Assembly: GCA_944358815.1 (NCBI GenBank)
Contig: CALVRX010000015.1
Location: 1-35,003 of the forward strand
From: an uncultured Bacilli bacterium
Lineage (GTDB): Bacteria > Bacillota_I > Bacilli_A > RF39 > UBA660
DNA: 35,003 nt
Direction of reading: 5' to 3'
A program made the position numbers and the translations under genes. Of the stretch, positions 6,844-15,579 are shown piece by piece; within the stretch, counting starts at the first letter, position 1, and the number at the start of each line of letters is the position of its first letter. The notes beneath the pieces are model-generated. The model was given only the letters and a program-made list of their open reading frames with translations, was not told where the DNA came from and did not search any database.

Positions 6844-8842
6844 AAAATAAAGACAACTGACTAGATTCATCCATACCATCTAGTATGCCCATAGAACGAA
6901 GTTTTTCAATTAAAGTTGAAGATAGTTTGGCTCTTTTTTGAAGGTCTTCAATACTGATAAACGGTTTTTTTTCTCTTTCTTCAACAATGTTTTTAGCAAC
7001 AACTTCGCCTAGTCCGTCAATGGCTCTAAATGGTGGGATTAGGTTTCCGTCATCGTCGATAACGAAATCGTGATAATGACTTTTATATAAATCAATTGGC
7101 TTGAACTTGATTTTTCTAGCTAGAGCTTCGAGGGCTAGTTTTAAACATTCTAAGACAGATGATTCTTTGTTTGTAGCGTCATAACCTTTTTCATTGATTT
7201 CGAGGATTCTAGCTCTGACAGCATCATAACCTTTAATCATAGATTCAATATCAAAGTCATCATATTCGGCAGAGAACTGAGCAGCATAATAGACTGCTGG
7301 TTTATGGACTTTATAATAAGCAAGTCTAAAGGCATTGATGACATAAGCAACCGCATGGGCTTTCGGGAACATGTATTTAATTTTACTACATGATTCGATA
7401 TACCAATCGGCTATTCCAGCGGCTTTTAATTCTTTGACATATTCAGCCCATTGTTCGGGTTCTTTACTAGCTTTACCTTTACGGACAAATTCCATTATTT
7501 TAAAGGCTTTTAAACGGTCCATGCCCTCTTTCATTAGATAAACCATAATATCATCACGACATCCGATAACTTCACTAAATGGGACTATTCCCTGTTCAAT
7601 TAAGTCTCTAGCGTTACCATTCCAGACATCAGTACCATGAGATAGTCCAGAGATTTTAACTAGTTCGGCAAAGGTTTTAGGTTTTGTTTCTTTAACCATT
7701 TGTAAGGTAAATGGGGTACCGAATTCAGGAATACCTAAGGTACCTGTATCATTCATAATTTGTTCTTTAGTTACTCCTAGTGGTTTAGGAGATAGGAAGA
7801 TACCCATAGTTTCTTTATCATCTAATGGGACTTTAGTGACATCATCACCAGTGATATTTTGAATAAGTCTTAGTTTTGTTGGTCCAGAGTGACCTAATAT
7901 ATCTAGTTTTAAAACATCTTGGTCAATGGCGTGATAATCGAAATGGGTTGTACGCCAAGCAGATGTCGGATCGTCAGCTGGGTATTGATATGGAGTAAAG
8001 TCAAAAACGTCCATATATCCTGGAATAACAACAATACCACCTGGGTGCTGACCAGTCGTTCTTTTGACGCCAGTACAACCTTGAGCAAGTCTTTCAACTT
8101 CAGCAGTACGCATACTGATTCCTTTATCCTCACAGTAACCTTTGACATAACCAAAAGCCGTTTTAGTGGCAACTGTACCAATGGTTCCAGCACGATATAC
8201 ATTATCAACACCGAACAATACTTTGGTATATTCGTGAGCAGCGGCTTGGTTTAAATCAGAAAAGTTTAAATCAATATCTGGCACTTTATCAGCATGGAAA
8301 CCTAGGAAGGTAGCAAATGGCATGTCTTGCCCTTCTTTATTCATTTTTGTTTGACATTTAGGACAGTTCATATCTGGGAGGTCATAACCACTACCATAGT
8401 CTTCACTTAATTGTTTACCATTAATTTCAAAAATGGAGTGTTTACAATTTGGACAAACATAATGTGGAGGTAAAGCGTTAACTTCAGTGATTCCCATCAT
8501 TGTAGCAACTAATGAGGAACCAACTGATCCCCTACTTCCAACTAGGTATCCATCATCGTTTGATTTTTTTACTAGTTTTTGAGCAATTAAGTAAATTACA
8601 TCAAAGTGAGCACCGATAATACCAGTTAGTTTATCTTCAGCTGCTTTATCTATTTGTTCATCGGTGAGGTTATCTGAGTTATTTTTTTTTAAATCTTGTT
8701 TGACAAAGTTTTTCACACCATCATAGTAACTACGCATTACTTGATTTAAATTAGCATATACATATTTATTATATTCTTCGTCTTTTAATCCTAATTTGTC
8801 AGCATGTTTTTTTATGATGTTAATGGGTTCTTCACCGTACAA
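6842..8842 (-). CDS. polC: DNA polymerase III PolC, C-terminal part (polymerase core)
   Basis: Polymerase half of the replicative enzyme, in the same frame as the N-terminal half at 8909-11368 and separated from it by a TAA at 8909-8911. It includes the PolC zinc ribbon (CPNC ... CPKC), the palm acidic motif DIDLNFSD, a second catalytic Asp in QDVLKLDILG, the GSRGSVGSS segment, and the C-terminal helix-hairpin-helix/OB region ending at QLSLF. The 22 codons between the TAA and this TTG codon also read as conserved PolC sequence (DKAESIYGKPLPYNIEERLA), so the TTG is only the first possible start, not a credible natural one. No good ribosome binding site precedes it. If the TAA is an error, the true gene is 6842-11368 (1508 residues). 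B. subtilis PolC is about 1437. Confidence 0.85.
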   Translation of the reverse strand: MYGEEPINIIKKHADKLGLKDEEYNKYVYANLNQVMRSYYDGVKNFVKQDLKKNNSDNLTDEQIDKAAEDKLTGIIGAHFDVIYLIAQKLVKKSNDDGYLVGSRGSVGSSLVATMMGITEVNALPPHYVCPNCKHSIFEINGKQLSEDYGSGYDLPDMNCPKCQTKMNKEGQDMPFATFLGFHADKVPDIDLNFSDLNQAAAHEYTKVLFGVDNVYRAGTIGTVATKTAFGYVKGYCEDKGISMRTAEVERLAQGCTGVKRTTGQHPGGIVVIPGYMDVFDFTPYQYPADDPTSAWRTTHFDYHAIDQDVLKLDILGHSGPTKLRLIQNITGDDVTKVPLDDKETMGIFLSPKPLGVTKEQIMNDTGTLGIPEFGTPFTLQMVKETKPKTFAELVKISGLSHGTDVWNGNARDLIEQGIVPFSEVIGCRDDIMVYLMKEGMDRLKAFKIMEFVRKGKASKEPEQWAEYVKELKAAGIADWYIESCSKIKYMFPKAHAVAYVINAFRLAYYKVHKPAVYYAAQFSAEYDDFDIESMIKGYDAVRARILEINEKGYDATNKESSVLECLKLALEALARKIKFKPIDLYKSHYHDFVIDDDGNLIPPFRAIDGLGEVVAKNIVEEREKKPFISIEDLQKRAKLSSTLIEKLRSMGILDGMDESSQLSLF

Positions 8843-8908
8843 TTCTTGCGCCAGTCTTTCTTCAATGTTATATGGTAAAGGTTTGCCATAAATGCTTTCG
8901 GCTTTATC

Positions 8909-8911
8909 TTA
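8909..8911 (-). other. In-frame TAA interrupting polC (codon 820)
   Basis: On the - strand the reading is ATG ATA TAA GAT AAA GCC GAA. Both sides continue PolC in one frame. The family normally has Tyr at this position (pattern xxYxKAxxIYG), so a TAT or TAC to TAA change is the simplest explanation. There is no indel. Confidence 0.9.
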
Positions 8912-11368
8912 TATCATCTCTGTGGTTGTTTCAGTACAGTTTGGAATTTTTGGGGCAAAAGGTATTCCTCCAGTATCAATAATGACTTCAATTATATCAA
9001 TCATATCAGCAATTTTATTAGGATTATCAATAACAATTTCTTCGGCAAGTTCTTGTGGTAAAAATGAGAAGGCTTCAAGCATTTCGTCTGTAGTTCGAAG
9101 GTATTGAGATGGAATTTGGGTAATACCTTTTTTAGCTAATGGATGTCTGCCACCACCAGGTACTTTTTGATTAACGATAATTTCCCTATAAATTCTATCT
9201 TCAGGGTCAATTTGGTGGACGTCGCCAGTAGCGACTATTAGTTTACCAGCTTCTTTGGTAACTCGAATGATTTTTTTGATGTGTTCTAGAAGTTCGGCTT
9301 TATTGGCAAAATCGCCCATTTGAAGTAAGTGATCATAGACCTCTGGTGGTTGAACTTCGACATAGTCATAGAAGTTAATTAAGTTGACCAATTCTTCATC
9401 ATTTTTACTACGGGCTAATATAAATATTTCACTTTCATAGCAGCCACTACCAATTAATAAACCTTCACGATGTTTTTCAATTTCACTACGTAAGATTCTA
9501 GGTGTTTTATAAAGATATTTAGTGTTGGCATAGGAAATTAATTTAAACATATTTTTTAAACCTTTTTTATTTTTGGCAATGATGTTGACGTGGTAACTAG
9601 AACCATATTTATATATTTCATCTTTAGAGACTAGTTTATCTAAATCTTTGATAGTTTCAAAGTTACGAGATACTAGTTTTTTTAGCATTTTATGGAAGAC
9701 TAAGGCTGTTCCTTCAGCATCATAGTCACCTCTATGGTGCGCTGATTCATCCCATGGAACGTCATATCTTTTAACTAAAGCAGATAAGCTATGTCTAGCG
9801 TATCCAGTATCTAAGGCTCTAGAAAGTTCTAGCGTATCGATAACGGTGTTTTTAAATTCACCTAAATTATATTTACTATGAGCCATGACAATAAATGAAA
9901 CATCGAATTTAGCATTATGGGCAACCATAGGTAGGTCACCTGTCCACTGCATAAATCTTTTAACTGCATTTTCTTCGTTGTCTTTATCTTTTAGCATATC
10001 ATCGGTGATGTTAGTTAGTTCAGTGATTTTGGCAGGTAATTTTCTACCAGGATTGACTAATTCATCAAAGCGGTCTAATATTTCACCATTATGAATTTTA
10101 ACAGCACCTATTTCGATGATAGAATCTGCACCACCGGCATTAAATCCGGTTGTTTCTAAGTCAAAAACAACATAAGTGGTATCTAATAGTTTGTGGTCTG
10201 ATGGTCTTAAGACAATATTAACGGTATCATCAATCAAGGTAAGTTCGGTGCCATATAGAGCTTTAAATTTATCTTTTTCTTCTTTGCCTTTATTATATTT
10301 AGTAACTAGGTTAAAGACATGTGGAAAAGCCTGGCAGCCATTATGGTCAGTGATGGCAATAGCTTTATGTCCCCAGTCCATAGCTCTTTGAACTAGTTTT
10401 ACTTCATCAGCTACACCATCCATTTGACTCATTTTAGTATGAGTATGTAGTTCTACTCTTTTTCTTGGGGCTTCGTCTTGACGTTTTTGGTCTTCTTTAT
10501 CAGAAATATTAATGTCTCTAGCATTTAAGACTATTTCTCCAGAGTATTTATCGTTTTTAGTGTAACCTCTGATGATATAATATTTACCTTCTTTAAGGGA
10601 CTTTTTATATTTAGTAAAATCACTATCTTCTCTACAGAAAATTTTACAGTACATACTATCAGTACCATCAGTTATTTTTAAAGTGATGATTTTAAAGTTA
10701 CTTTTAGAGGATTCAAAGATGTCAATGCCGAAGATTTTGGCTTCGACAGTAACATTATCCATTTCAAAAGTTACTAAATTAATTGGTGTTGGTTCATCAG
10801 TTATTTCTTTGCCCATGATAAATGGAGATTCTTTTTTTTCAGTAATTTTAGGGATTACTTTGGTTTTTTCTTTTTCTATTTCTTCTCTTAATTCTTGAGC
10901 TTTTTCTTCATCTATTTTAGTGATGATATTAATATTAAAGCCTGCTTTATTTAAATCTTGTTTGAGAGTTTGTTTAATACTATTAAATTTCATTTCTTCG
11001 GCTTTATTAGTCAGATTAATTAATAGATTATCATCATCTAAGGTGATTTCGCTATTGACAAACATATTTAAAAGTGGGGCTTCTTTACTATAGTTTTCAA
11101 GAAAGTGGCGGTAATAATCTTTAAGATTATCTAGTGTAAAGTGCTGAGTGTCAATTTTGGCGTTTACAGATTTGACAGTATTGAAGCGTTGTTTTAAATT
11201 ATGAATAAATTTTGTATATATATCAATTGGTAGCGGATTATTTAAAGATAAGCAAAAAAGATATTTATCTTTACTTTTATTACATATAATTTTATCTAAT
11301 TTACCATTTTCAAAATAATCTTTATTCATGTTAAGTTGTGTTAGTAATAGTGTTAGTTTATCTTGCAT
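8909..11368 (-). CDS. polC: DNA polymerase III PolC, N-terminal part (OB, PHP, proofreading exonuclease)
   Basis: 819 residues before a premature TAA. In order: an N-terminal PolC-specific region (about 1-200), an OB fold that binds ssDNA (about 205-305, VTVEAKIFGIDIFESS), the first part of the PHP domain (VELHTHTKMSQMDGV), then an inserted DEDDh exonuclease (VVFDLETTGFNAGG, HNAKFDVSF, HRGDYDAEGTA) that proofreads, then the second part of the PHP domain (GDVHQIDPED). It ends at the junction to the polymerase core. The start at 11368 is preferred because AGGTGAT lies just upstream. The GTG at 11377 falls inside that ribosome binding site. This enzyme copies the chromosome in low-GC Gram-positives and is essential. 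Confidence 0.9.
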   Translation of the reverse strand: MQDKLTLLLTQLNMNKDYFENGKLDKIICNKSKDKYLFCLSLNNPLPIDIYTKFIHNLKQRFNTVKSVNAKIDTQHFTLDNLKDYYRHFLENYSKEAPLLNMFVNSEITLDDDNLLINLTNKAEEMKFNSIKQTLKQDLNKAGFNINIITKIDEEKAQELREEIEKEKTKVIPKITEKKESPFIMGKEITDEPTPINLVTFEMDNVTVEAKIFGIDIFESSKSNFKIITLKITDGTDSMYCKIFCREDSDFTKYKKSLKEGKYYIIRGYTKNDKYSGEIVLNARDINISDKEDQKRQDEAPRKRVELHTHTKMSQMDGVADEVKLVQRAMDWGHKAIAITDHNGCQAFPHVFNLVTKYNKGKEEKDKFKALYGTELTLIDDTVNIVLRPSDHKLLDTTYVVFDLETTGFNAGGADSIIEIGAVKIHNGEILDRFDELVNPGRKLPAKITELTNITDDMLKDKDNEENAVKRFMQWTGDLPMVAHNAKFDVSFIVMAHSKYNLGEFKNTVIDTLELSRALDTGYARHSLSALVKRYDVPWDESAHHRGDYDAEGTALVFHKMLKKLVSRNFETIKDLDKLVSKDEIYKYGSSYHVNIIAKNKKGLKNMFKLISYANTKYLYKTPRILRSEIEKHREGLLIGSGCYESEIFILARSKNDEELVNLINFYDYVEVQPPEVYDHLLQMGDFANKAELLEHIKKIIRVTKEAGKLIVATGDVHQIDPEDRIYREIIVNQKVPGGGRHPLAKKGITQIPSQYLRTTDEMLEAFSFLPQELAEEIVIDNPNKIADMIDIIEVIIDTGGIPFAPKIPNCTETTTEMI

Positions 11369-11467
11369 TTGAATCACCTTTTTTATTATAGCATAATGGT
11401 ATCGTTAAAGCGAATAAAAGTTTTATTTACATTTGGCTTTTACTTTGTTTGTCAAGATGATGTATAG

Positions 11468-11515
11468 AAAAAAGAACTATTCTTTAATAAGTTGTTTTGA
11501 TTTAGATAGTTCTTT
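11468..11515 (-). terminator. Terminator of rnr, built into its 3' coding end
   Basis: Ten-base perfect stem (11471-11480 with 11506-11515), a 25-base loop and a T-run on the - strand. The rnr stop codon (11477-11479) is inside the hairpin. The long loop lowers confidence. Confidence 0.55.
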
Positions 11516-13648
11516 ATAGTTTAAATTAAAATAGATAATACGATGTGGAATAGAGATTTCTTTAATTAATACATAAACTTTTTCACCTAATTTAAGTTTA
11601 TGATTATGTCCAGTATGTTTAGCATGAGCCAAATCTTGAGGGGTTACATGACCTATGACATTATTATCTAATCTTATTTCTGTATCATATGGTGTCATAT
11701 TGATGATTCTACCAGAATATATGTGTCCACTATCTGCTTCAAATTCTCTTTGCATATATTCTGCCATTTTTAAATCAAGAGTTTCTCTTTCTGCCATATC
11801 GGCTTCTCTTTCCATTTGAGAATCATGTTCACATATTTCTGGAAGGATATTATAGTATGGAATTAGTTGTTCTGGTGTATAGTTATTATAAGGATTAGTT
11901 AGTCTATGGACTATTAAATCAGGGTGTCTTCTAATTGGTGATGTAAAGTGAGTATAGTAATTTAGTCCTAGTCCATAATGTCCATCACAGGAACTAGAGT
12001 ATTTAGCTTTACTCATGCTTTTAAGAATTAATTTAGAGATGACTAGATAATTTTCATTGTCTTTAAAGTGATTTAAGAAGTAGTTTAAATCTGTAGAATT
12101 ATAGTGTCCATTTTTAATTTTATTAATCAAAGGGTCAATCTCATCTTTGGAACATAGTCCTTCTTGCTTTAGAGTTTTTAAGGCGGTGATTAAGTTGTCA
12201 TCATTGGGATTACCATGAACTCTATAAATTTCTGGGGTCTCTAACCATCTATGATATTCAGCAACACTACTATTGGCAGCCACCATAAAGTTTTCGATAA
12301 GTTTTTCAGCTGTTTTTTGATTTCTAGCTTCAAATTCTAAAGGCTCGCCAGTTGGTGAGACAATGACTTTTATTTCATCAGAGGCAAAGTCAACTTTACC
12401 TTCTTTAGCGTTTTCTTGATTTAAAATAGCGGATAGTTCCTGCATTGTTTTTAAGTCTTCTACAAATGGTTCATAGCCTTTAGGAACAATATTTTGTTCT
12501 AAAATTTTATTGACGTCATCATAGTTCATTTTCTTTTTTGAGTTAATGACGCTATCATATATAACATAATCTATAATTTCACCATTTACAATATACATAT
12601 CAACTGTTTTGGTAAGTCTATCAACGCCTTCATTTAAAGAACAAATGCCATTAGAAATTTGATGTGGAAACATTGGTATGACTGAGTCAGCTAAATAAGC
12701 AGAAGTGCCTCTTTTTTGAGCTTCTTTGTCTAGAGCGCTACCTTCTTTGATATAATGACTAACGTCAGCAATGTGTACGCTTAAAATGTAGCTATTATCG
12801 CTTATTTTTTGAATACTTATAGCATCATCCATATCTTTGGTATCAATACCATCAATGGTAAATATTTGTTTATCTCTTAAATCTTTTCTATTTTCGAAGT
12901 CTTCAGGCAAGACTCTATCTGGAATAGATTTAAGTTCTTCTAGTACTTCTTCTGAAAATTCTTTTAAAAAACCGTGCTGGGCAGCTATAGTTGCAACTTC
13001 AATATCAGGGTCATCTTTATGACCAATTACTTTATCAATATGTCCTTCAAAGACGGCTTTATGTTCAATTATGGCAATGCGCTCTTTATCAATATCTACA
13101 AGCACACGGCTACCAACTACTAGTTTTCGTAGTTGTTCTTTAGGACATATAACAGTGACATTACCATGAATAGTATATGGAATAAATTCACCATCACCGG
13201 CATATTCGAAAATAGTTTTACCAGTGGCACGTTTGACGATTTTTTCGACATGGGCATCAGCATAGTTAGTTTTTCCGTGATGAATATTATTTAAAACGAC
13301 AATGTCTCCTTCTAGAGCACCATTTAAATGTTCTTCACGAATTAGGTATTTTATTTTATGACCTTGATATTCGATAAAAACAAATCCTTGTCCCATTTGA
13401 TTGATATGGATAACACCTTGAACTTTACCAAGTCCTTTACAATCAAATATTTTATAATATCCTTCATCATCAAGATAGATTTTACCTTGTTCTTCTAATT
13501 CATTTAAGATATTAATAAAAGAAGCCTGCATAGTTTCCCCTTTAACGTGCACAGCTTTGCGCACTTGGTCTAATGTAAGCTTCTTAATTTCAATATTTTT
13601 TATAATTTCATTTTTTAATTCTTCATCGTATTGCAATTTATTTGACAT
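11477..13648 (-). CDS. rnr: Ribonuclease R
   Basis: 723-residue 3'-5' exoribonuclease of the RNB/VacB family, which degrades structured RNA and takes part in rRNA and tmRNA-linked quality control. It has an N-terminal winged-helix region (about 1-65), two cold-shock/OB domains (about 70-215), and a catalytic RNB domain with the acidic cluster GIDTKDMDDAISI and the HIADVSHYI segment. A C-terminal S1 domain (GHIYSGRIINMTPYDTEIRL, about 630-710) completes it. The lysine-rich tail of many RNase R proteins is short here. The start at 13648 (MSNKLQ) is preferred over the upstream in-frame codon at 13699 because GGTGGGGG lies just before it. It is the last gene of a prfA-prmC-rnr run, 68 bases after prmC. 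Confidence 0.93.
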   Translation of the reverse strand: MSNKLQYDEELKNEIIKNIEIKKLTLDQVRKAVHVKGETMQASFINILNELEEQGKIYLDDEGYYKIFDCKGLGKVQGVIHINQMGQGFVFIEYQGHKIKYLIREEHLNGALEGDIVVLNNIHHGKTNYADAHVEKIVKRATGKTIFEYAGDGEFIPYTIHGNVTVICPKEQLRKLVVGSRVLVDIDKERIAIIEHKAVFEGHIDKVIGHKDDPDIEVATIAAQHGFLKEFSEEVLEELKSIPDRVLPEDFENRKDLRDKQIFTIDGIDTKDMDDAISIQKISDNSYILSVHIADVSHYIKEGSALDKEAQKRGTSAYLADSVIPMFPHQISNGICSLNEGVDRLTKTVDMYIVNGEIIDYVIYDSVINSKKKMNYDDVNKILEQNIVPKGYEPFVEDLKTMQELSAILNQENAKEGKVDFASDEIKVIVSPTGEPLEFEARNQKTAEKLIENFMVAANSSVAEYHRWLETPEIYRVHGNPNDDNLITALKTLKQEGLCSKDEIDPLINKIKNGHYNSTDLNYFLNHFKDNENYLVISKLILKSMSKAKYSSSCDGHYGLGLNYYTHFTSPIRRHPDLIVHRLTNPYNNYTPEQLIPYYNILPEICEHDSQMEREADMAERETLDLKMAEYMQREFEADSGHIYSGRIINMTPYDTEIRLDNNVIGHVTPQDLAHAKHTGHNHKLKLGEKVYVLIKEISIPHRIIYFNLNYKELSKSKQLIKE

Positions 13649-13716
13649 TTTTCCCCCACCTAACAATTTCATTATAACGAGTTTTTTGGCTTTTAACAAT
13701 AGTTTGTTATTAATTT

Positions 13717-14430
13717 CTAGAAATTGTTAAAAATGAAGATATAACGATCTTTACCTGTAAGGTCTTGTTCAGTGGTTATTTTAGCATTTGGAAAATAGGT
13801 TTGAGCAATTTTGGTGATAGGTTTAGATTGAGTCATGCCGATTTCGAAAGCTATTAGATTTTTTTCTTTTAAAAATGGTTTGACATTTTCGAGGATTTGA
13901 CGATAAAAATAAAGTCCGTTTTCATTAGCAAATAAAGCAAGATGGGGTTCATTATTTTTGACTAAAGGGTCGATTGTTTCATCTTTAGCGATATATGGGG
14001 GATTACTGATTATAATATCAAATTGTCCTTGGATATTATTTAAAATATCACTTTCTTTAAAGTTGATATTGACATGATTTCTTTGAGCATTTTTTTTAGC
14101 TACGTTCAAGGCTTTAGATGATATATCTGAGGCAGTAACATGACTATTTAGATGCTTTGCTAAAGTAATAGCAATAGCTCCACTACCGGTTCCAATATCT
14201 AAAATATCTAGTGGAGTTTTAAATGTTTTAGCATATTTAATGGTTTTTTCAACGAGAGTTTCGGTTTCAAATCTTGGAATTAGTACATCTTCATTAACTA
14301 ATACATTAATATCGTAAAAGTCAACATTGCCAACAATATACTGAACTGGTTTGCCTGCTTTTAGTTGATTTAATCCTGCTTTTAGTTTATCTTTCGGAAG
14401 ATATTTTTGTAGATATTCAATATCAGTCAT
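13717..14430 (-). CDS. prmC: Release factor glutamine methyltransferase PrmC
   Basis: S-adenosylmethionine-dependent enzyme that N5-methylates the Gln of the GGQ motif in RF1 and RF2. It shows the SAM-binding loop DIGTGSG (78-84) and the diagnostic NPPY (143-146). The linker GKPVQYIVG and VLIPRFETE match the family. At 237 residues it is about 40-50 shorter than usual: the first helices of the N-terminal release-factor-binding domain seem to be missing, and the gene abuts the prfA stop (TAA then ATG), so no longer start is available. Sitting directly after its substrate gene prfA is the standard bacterial arrangement. Confidence 0.92.
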   Translation of the reverse strand: MTDIEYLQKYLPKDKLKAGLNQLKAGKPVQYIVGNVDFYDINVLVNEDVLIPRFETETLVEKTIKYAKTFKTPLDILDIGTGSGAIAITLAKHLNSHVTASDISSKALNVAKKNAQRNHVNINFKESDILNNIQGQFDIIISNPPYIAKDETIDPLVKNNEPHLALFANENGLYFYRQILENVKPFLKEKNLIAFEIGMTQSKPITKIAQTYFPNAKITTEQDLTGKDRYIFIFNNF

Positions 14431-15486
14431 TTAGGCTTCTTTTAATTTTCTATTTTGATCTTCAGTGATTAAGGCTTCAATAATATCTTCTAGATTACCT
14501 TCCATCACTTTATCTAAATTTTTAGTGGTATAACCAATTCTATGGTCAGTTACTCTATTTTGAGGATAGTTATAGGTTCTTATTTTTTCAGATCTATCAC
14601 CTGTACCGATTTTGCTTCGTCTTTCTGAGCCTAATTTTTCTTCTTGTTCTCTTAGTTTAGCTTCATAAAGTCTTGTTCTAAGCATTTGCATAGCTCTTTC
14701 TTTATTTTGAATTTGGCTACGTTCATTTTGACAAGTTACCACAGTTCCAGTTGGAATATGAGTAATTCTAACGGCACTATCGGTAGTATTTACACACTGT
14801 CCACCAGCTCCAGTACTACGATAAACATCAATTCTTAAATCACTTGGGTTGATTTCAACATCGACTTCTTCGGCTTCTGGCATGACTAAAACAGTGGCAG
14901 TTGAAGTATGAACACGTCCCTGCGTTTCAGTTACGGGTACTCTTTGAACACGATGAGCACCAGATTCATATTTTAATTTAGAGTAAACATTGTCCCCTTT
15001 TACCATGAATTCCACTAATGGAAAACCGCCAGCATCGGAATGTTCTTCAGATATAACTTCGATTTTCCAACCTTGTTTTTCAGCATATTTAGTGTACATT
15101 CTATAAAGATCACCAGCAAAAATATTGGCTTCGTCTCCACCAGCTGCGCCTCTAATTTCTACAATAACGTTTTTACCATCATTTGGATCTTTTGGAAGAA
15201 GAATTACTTCGATTTGTTTTTCTAAAGTTTCTTTTTCATTTGTTAATCTAGTTACTTCTTCTTTAGCAAAATCGCCTAATTCAGAATCTTTGGTCATCTC
15301 TTTAGCTTCTTCTAAATCTGATTCAATTTTTTTATATTGTTGATAAGCATCGTAAGCATCTTTTAAAGAGGCTTGCTCTTTTGTTAGTTTTAAAGTTTCT
15401 TTGATGTTACTTAAAACTTCTGGTTTACTAAGTTCATGCGCTAGTTCATTATATTTTTCTTCGATTGCTTTTAATCTTTCTAACAT
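14431..15486 (-). CDS. prfA: Peptide chain release factor 1
   Basis: 351-residue factor that reads UAA and UAG stop codons in the ribosomal A site and triggers peptide release. The stop-recognition loop PVT (184-186, RF1-type PxT) and the catalytic GGQ (228-230) are both present. The residue after GGQ is Cys ([13 protein letters not shown]) where His or Ser is commonest. The N-terminal helical domain (about 1-95) and the [12 protein letters not shown] segment match the family. The start at 15486 is chosen because AAGGGTGAT lies before it. The GTG at 15495 is inside that site. It is preceded by a clear sigma-A promoter and followed without a gap by prmC. Confidence 0.95.
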   Translation of the reverse strand: MLERLKAIEEKYNELAHELSKPEVLSNIKETLKLTKEQASLKDAYDAYQQYKKIESDLEEAKEMTKDSELGDFAKEEVTRLTNEKETLEKQIEVILLPKDPNDGKNVIVEIRGAAGGDEANIFAGDLYRMYTKYAEKQGWKIEVISEEHSDAGGFPLVEFMVKGDNVYSKLKYESGAHRVQRVPVTETQGRVHTSTATVLVMPEAEEVDVEINPSDLRIDVYRSTGAGGQCVNTTDSAVRITHIPTGTVVTCQNERSQIQNKERAMQMLRTRLYEAKLREQEEKLGSERRSKIGTGDRSEKIRTYNYPQNRVTDHRIGYTTKNLDKVMEGNLEDIIEALITEDQNRKLKEA

Positions 15487-15510
15487 TTTTATCACCCTTT
15501 TGACTAATAA

Positions 15511-15539
15511 ATTATACTATATTTTATGATTTTTATCAA
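15511..15539 (-). promoter_or_regulatory. Sigma-A promoter of prfA-prmC-rnr
   Basis: On the - strand, TTGATA (15534-15539), a 17-base spacer and TATAAT (15511-15516), about 25 bases before the prfA start. Confidence 0.8.
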
Positions 15540-15547
15540 ATATTAGA

Positions 15548-15575
15548 AAAGCAAGTTAGTGATTTAACTTGCTTT
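15548..15575 (-). terminator. Terminator after the surface-protein gene
   Basis: Eleven-base perfect stem (15548-15558 with 15565-15575) with a six-base loop. The T-run on the - strand is short. It separates the surface-protein operon from the prfA promoter. Confidence 0.65.
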
Positions 15576-15579
15576 ATTT

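Noticed and set aside
7909-8254. Two overlapping ~100-codon ORFs inside polC
   Set aside because: Alternative frames of the conserved polymerase core; no start signals or recognisable protein.
8909-8911. Reassignment of TAA as a sense codon in this genome
   Set aside because: TAA ends many clearly complete genes here (serS, polA, rpoE, gerQ neighbours), so genome-wide reassignment is excluded.
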